The notes below the pieces were generated by a model. The model was not told the DNA's origin, did no database searches, and worked only from the letters and a program-made list of their open reading frames with translations. Made by a program: the position numbers and the translations under genes. Below are positions 60,081 through 64,000 of a stretch of 64,000 nucleotides of DNA, one piece after another. Positions within the stretch are counted from its first letter, which is position 1. Each line of letters starts with the position of its first letter. The stretch is from CAYNQK01 sp964470375. GTDB taxonomy: Bacteria; Spirochaetota; Spirochaetia; Treponematales; JBGSOB01. The stretch is from positions 1-64,000 of the forward strand of contig CAYYCP010000001.1 of assembly GCA_964470375.1 (NCBI GenBank), read 5' to 3'.

Positions 60081-62969
60081 ATGAAGTTCAAAAAGCGGGA
60101 CGGAACTGCCGATATTGGATCAAGACTCTATCGGTCGGGAGAGGGTATGGCAGTCGAGAAGCGGGCAGACGGTTCCACCAGCGCAGGGGGCGCCGCGCCC
60201 CTCAAGGGCGAGGAGCTCGAGAATTATGGCGTCTGGGTGAAATTGGAGCCCCAGGACTTGGCGGAGGATTCCCAGTCTGAGACCGGCCCGGGCGATGCAT
60301 TCAACCCCCAAATCCCCGAACTGCGCGAGGAGACCTTCCTCACCGAGGAGGAGGAGAGCATCCTCCAGACTCCCGGCTCGCCCTCGCTCGAGGTGGACTT
60401 CTCCGTCGATGACCTACCGGCCCTGGAAGATGCCAACGAGTCCGCGGGGGCGGCCGAGCCGGCTTCCGATGACTTCGAAATTCCTGAGGCTGTCGATGCC
60501 GGTGAGGAGTCCGAGACATTGGCCGCAGCCGACCTCGATGCCGTAGCCAGCTTCGCCTCCCCGGGCATGGAGGAGCCCTCGCCTGCCGTGGATATGGACA
60601 TTCCTGAGGATATCGAGTCTATAGAGGAATCCGAAACCCTGGACGCATCCGACTTGGACGCCGTAGCCGGTTTCGCCGTCGAAGAGGCGGCCTCTCCGTC
60701 CGAGGACTTCGAGGAAATCGGCGCAGAGGCCTTCGAGACTCCCGCCGATGAAGGCTCGGCCGTGCCTTCGGAGGCGGGTGCACCGGTCTTCATGAGCCTC
60801 GACGAACCGGACGAATTCAGCATCCCCGAGATAGAAGAAGACGTCGGCGCACAGGAATCTGCGCCCGGAGGCGATGAGCTGCCCGACATCAGCCTTATAG
60901 GCCAGGGCGCCGAGGAGGGCTTCCAGGTGGAGCCTATGCCCGCTCCGGAAAGCGGCGAAACCGAGATATCCTTGGAGGAATTCGGCATAGACGCCGGATC
61001 CCCCGAACCCGCCGCATCGGGCGGCGGCTCAGAAGAGCTGTCCTTGGACGACTTCCTCGACTCATCCGATTTCGGCATCACCGACAAGCGCGAGATAGAG
61101 GCCCGCGAGGCCCTCAGCCAGGAGCCCATCGACCTTGATCTGGAATTCGACGACGACTCGGAGTTTGAGACACTGTCCATCAGCAAGGACAGCGACGAGG
61201 AGCTGGAAAGCGTCCAGCGCTCAGCCGAGGCCGAGCCGGAAGAGAGGGGCTCCCATGACGAGGACATCGAGACGGAGCTGGTGACGGACTTTGACGATAT
61301 CCTGGCCAAGGACGATGGCGTAACCGCCCTGGGCGTGCTGGAGACGGGCGAAGCCCGCGGGGCCGGAAGCGGTCTTGACCTAGCCGCAGGCATAGAGGAT
61401 TCCGGTCTCGTCGAGGACGCCGGCATAGAGGACCAGACTGCCTTGGTGACCGAGATCGGCGCGGAGCACCTTGACATAGAGATGGACTCCAACGTAAGCG
61501 AGAGAGACATCTCCGCCGACTTGGAGCGTTACGCCGGCGCCAGCTCGGAAGCCGACCAGCTTTTAGCTTCCATTGATGGTCTCGAGCCCGGGGATGAGTC
61601 GCCCGCGGTGGAGCTTCCCTCCCGGGAGCCTTCAACAGCATCCATGCCCGAGGCCCCTGGAGCCTATACCGATGCATCGGTTGAGGAGGATGCCGATTCG
61701 GGCTTTTCCGAAACCATCCCTTTCGAGGAACCGGTCCTGGAGGATCTAGCCCTCGACATTGAGGCGGAGGATGCCGCGGCCTCCGCGGACGGCGTCGATA
61801 GGGCTGTGCAAGCCGGCCGGGAACCGGGAACCGAAGGCTTCGACGATCTAGCGGCCGTCGAGCGCGAGCTCGCGGGCGAGGAGGAAGACGTGCCCGACCA
61901 GAGGGTGGACGCCGCCATGCCGGCCTCCCTGTTGCACCAAATTGCGGAGGAGCTCTCCGACATCAAGCGTGAGCTGTCCTCTCTCAAGGAACAGCTCTCC
62001 TCCCTGCGCGCCGGCGTTTCCGAGGCCCGACCGGAGGCCGTGGAGGAGGGAGCCAAGCCCTCGGGATTCTTCGACGAGGAGGAGGATGAGACCATCGCCC
62101 TGACAGGCGATGAGCTCGACAACATTCTCAACACGGCCGACTTCACCGAGGAAACCGGGGCATCCGACGAGGCCTTGCAGGGCGCATCCGAGACATCCAC
62201 AGGAGAATCCGCGGATGCTGATGCCGGCGATATCAGCCTCGACCTCGGGGAGGAGGACATCATCCCCCTTGAGGAGCCTTCGCCTCAGCCTCAGCCCAGC
62301 CCACAGCGGCTCGAGCCTTCTTCGGGCGCCGACGACCGCGGGCTGTCCGACCTACGCCGCATCGAAGAAGAGGGGCTAAGCCCCATGACCGAGGCCCCCG
62401 AGGACACCTCCTACCTGGAGGAACCCATCAAAGACGAGCTCGAGGGAGCCGTCCTGCCCGAGACCCCACTCGAGGAGCCCGACCTGAGCGGCTTCACGGT
62501 TGAGGAAGAGCTCGTAGAGGAAGAGATCCCGGTCATCGACGCTGGAGACCAGGAAATTGACCTCCCCGTCACCGAGGAAGAGGAACTCGAGCTGGACGAC
62601 ATCACCCTGGACCTCAATCCAGACTCGAGCGTGGTGCCCGACGTGGCCGCTCCAGCACCTACGCCCTCCGAGCCGGCCCTGGACGATGGCCTCGTCACCG
62701 AGATTTCCCTTGCCGACGAGACGAGCCCGGAAGAACCCTCCTATAGCGCAAGCCAGCCGGCCGCCGCCTCGCCTGATGTACTGCCGAAGGTGACCGCCGC
62801 CCCGCCCCCCAGGGCCGCGCCGGAATCCCTCAAGTCCGATATCCGCTCCGTCCTCCAATACATGGACAAGCTTCTAGAATCCCTGCCCGAGGACAAGATA
62901 GAGGAATTCGCCCGCTCGGAGCATTTCAGCGTCTACAAGCGGCTCTTCGAAGAGCTGGGGCTGGTCTAG
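60081..62969 (+). CDS. Large acidic repeat-containing protein with conserved C-terminus
   Basis: The 962-residue protein is dominated by Asp, Glu, Ser and Pro, probably disordered, with no signal peptide. Two ~45-residue tandem copies occur near 130-215 (IPEAVDAGEESETLAA and IPEDIESIEESETLDA, each followed by DLDAVA). A leucine-zipper-like coil (LLHQIAEELSDIKREL) lies near 625, and a compact C-terminal domain (SVLQYMDKLLESLPEDKIEEFA) ends the protein. It may be a scaffold. GAAGGGA lies ten bases before the ATG; the ATG at 60150 is an alternative. Confidence 0.8.
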   Translation: MKFKKRDGTADIGSRLYRSGEGMAVEKRADGSTSAGGAAPLKGEELENYGVWVKLEPQDLAEDSQSETGPGDAFNPQIPELREETFLTEEEESILQTPGSPSLEVDFSVDDLPALEDANESAGAAEPASDDFEIPEAVDAGEESETLAAADLDAVASFASPGMEEPSPAVDMDIPEDIESIEESETLDASDLDAVAGFAVEEAASPSEDFEEIGAEAFETPADEGSAVPSEAGAPVFMSLDEPDEFSIPEIEEDVGAQESAPGGDELPDISLIGQGAEEGFQVEPMPAPESGETEISLEEFGIDAGSPEPAASGGGSEELSLDDFLDSSDFGITDKREIEAREALSQEPIDLDLEFDDDSEFETLSISKDSDEELESVQRSAEAEPEERGSHDEDIETELVTDFDDILAKDDGVTALGVLETGEARGAGSGLDLAAGIEDSGLVEDAGIEDQTALVTEIGAEHLDIEMDSNVSERDISADLERYAGASSEADQLLASIDGLEPGDESPAVELPSREPSTASMPEAPGAYTDASVEEDADSGFSETIPFEEPVLEDLALDIEAEDAAASADGVDRAVQAGREPGTEGFDDLAAVERELAGEEEDVPDQRVDAAMPASLLHQIAEELSDIKRELSSLKEQLSSLRAGVSEARPEAVEEGAKPSGFFDEEEDETIALTGDELDNILNTADFTEETGASDEALQGASETSTGESADADAGDISLDLGEEDIIPLEEPSPQPQPSPQRLEPSSGADDRGLSDLRRIEEEGLSPMTEAPEDTSYLEEPIKDELEGAVLPETPLEEPDLSGFTVEEELVEEEIPVIDAGDQEIDLPVTEEEELELDDITLDLNPDSSVVPDVAAPAPTPSEPALDDGLVTEISLADETSPEEPSYSASQPAAASPDVLPKVTAAPPPRAAPESLKSDIRSVLQYMDKLLESLPEDKIEEFARSEHFSVYKRLFEELGLV

Positions 62970-62970
62970 C

Positions 62971-64000
62971 ATGGGTCTTCTCTCACGTGCCATGCGCGAC
63001 CGGGCCCAAGGATCCGGCCGCGGCCTCCTCAGGAAGGCGATGACCTTGGGCTCCCTGAGGGGGGAGGACGAAAAAAAAAAGCCCGTAGGTCATCGCCGCC
63101 TGAGGACCTAGTTCCGCAGCCCCCTCCCGGCTACCCGGAATTCGATCCCGAGGCCCTGGCCTCCTCCATCGAGTCCATCCCCTTCTCGCTCGAGTATCCG
63201 GCAGCCGTCTTCGCGTCGCTTCGGGATGCCTTGGGTCTGAAACGAGGCTGCATCCTCCTTCCGGACGAGGCGGAGGGCATCCTGAGCCCTTGGGCCTCGT
63301 CAGGGCTCGACGAGACGAGCCTGCGCCGCCTGAGAATCCCCGCCAAGGCCATGGACAGCCGCTATGCGGCCGGCCCCCTGGTCCTCGAGGGGAACGCCCT
63401 GCAAGAGCTGAGCATCTATTTCTCGCACCGCGATTTTTCGGGGATCGCCTCGATGCGCGTTCTCCCCCTCCCCGTCGGCGCCGACCAGCAGGCCTATATT
63501 CTCTCCCTCGAGGATTCCGCGCTCGGTACAAGCCCAGCCGCACCGCGCGACTGGGGCATGCTCGGCCCCTTGATCGGCGAACGCCTTGCTGCTTTCAGGA
63601 AGCGCCTGAAAAGCACAGGCTCGGATGCTGCCGATCCTGGGTCAGATGAGGCCGCCTCTATTCGTCAAGCTATTCTTGATGGGGCTGTGGAGGCCAGGAA
63701 CAAGGGGCTCAAGGCCCTTTTCATGATCGTTCCCATGGATGGCTTCTTGGACGCGGCCTGCTCTTTCTCGCCCCTGATCGAACGCTACCGCCTCTTCGAA
63801 GAAACCTGCGGTTTAATCTCCCGCATCCTCCCGCCTCCAGGGAAGGTCCTGCCCCTGCCCCGCTTCCATGCCGGCATCCTGGCCTGCTCATTGTCCGCGT
63901 CGGATCCGGAGCTCCTCCTGGCCCAACTGGGAGCCTCCCTCGCCCGCATCGTCCCGGGTCGGCCTAGTCCGCATCTTTCGGCATCCGCGAGCTTCGCCCT
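62971..64000 (+). CDS. Gene continuing past the window, readable only via -1 frameshift at an A10 tract
   Basis: It begins with ATG one base after the acidic protein's stop. The zero frame encodes MGLLSRAMRDRAQ and ends at TAG 63109-63111 (46 codons). The -1 frame entered at the A10 tract (63071-63080) is open with no stop to the window end, encoding a soluble-looking protein with PPEDLVPQPPPGYPEFDPEA, SRYAAGPLVLEG and ARNKGLKALFMIVPMDG. SD-like GGGGAGG (63061-63067), the heptamer A AAA AAG (63075-63081) and stem TAGGTC/GACCTA (63086-63110) sit around the junction. It may be programmed frameshifting, transcript slippage, phase variation or a sequencing error. Function is not recognised. Confidence 0.75.

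Overview
The window is about 64 kb of GC-rich (roughly 63-65%) bacterial chromosome. It contains one 100-N scaffold gap and ends inside a gene. The gene set points to a spirochaete of the Treponema/Spirochaetales kind. Evidence: a bacterial V-type ATPase operon (no F-type genes seen), a FliG-like motor paralogue, a DUF115 motility-accessory protein, a presequence-protease-like M16C peptidase, a MurE whose specificity motif is not the diaminopimelate type, two HtrA proteases, and several exported proteins without clear homologues. No prophage, insertion sequence, CRISPR array or transfer island is visible.

Layout. 1-7.4 kb: tRNA-Gly, a DEAD-box helicase overlapping a B12-type radical SAM protein, queD, murE, and a one-PDZ HtrA on the minus strand. 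7.5-16.1 kb (plus): fliG-like, M16C peptidase, a 69-residue protein, aminoacyl-tRNA-protein transferase, a membrane-anchored PpiD/SurA-like protein, DUF115, a 64-residue protein and a clear terminator. 16.2-27.1 kb: proC, an exported HEAT-repeat protein and lepA on minus; a LiaF-like protein, cysteine desulfurase and thiI on plus; a beta-helix exported protein and a phosphoribosyltransferase on minus. 27.3-32.8 kb (minus): SurA-like, nusB, TPR-like lipoprotein, map and a two-PDZ htrA. 32.9-45.1 kb (minus): a long run tpiA, secG, PTS EIIA, V-ATPase (G/H-C-I-K-F-E-A-B-D), universal stress protein, flavodoxin-like protein and a DnaJ-domain protein. 45.1-54 kb: an interrupted LVIVD lipoprotein, mtfA, a HAD phosphatase, a STAS-like gene, an 86-bp tandem repeat array (where the gap lies), pgk, a terminator, gap, a LolA-like exported protein, a decayed WG-repeat gene and a UroD-family corrinoid methyltransferase. 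54.2-64 kb: a predicted structured small RNA, a class A penicillin-binding protein, a CsgG/LpoB-like exported protein, a membrane protein, a Sua5-family protein, a DivIC/FtsB-like protein, a 962-residue acidic protein and a downstream gene that can only be read through a -1 frameshift.

Five signals deserve attention. (1) A dnaX-like cassette at 63,061-63,111 (SD-like purine tract, A AAA AAG slippery heptamer, downstream hairpin) joins a 46-codon frame to an open frame of more than 300 codons. (2) A predicted ~113-nt RNA at 54,219-54,331 has nested stems, a C-rich apical loop and a strong terminator. (3) An 86-bp tandem array separates pgk from a STAS-like gene and carries one strong hairpin per unit. 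(4) At least nine genes lacking a Shine-Dalgarno sequence have a sigma70-type -35/-10 pair placed so that transcription would begin at or within a few bases of the ATG; four of the -10 boxes read TACCAT. (5) An in-frame amber codon interrupts an otherwise intact LVIVD lipoprotein. Function and promoter calls are read by eye from sequence; no database search was possible.
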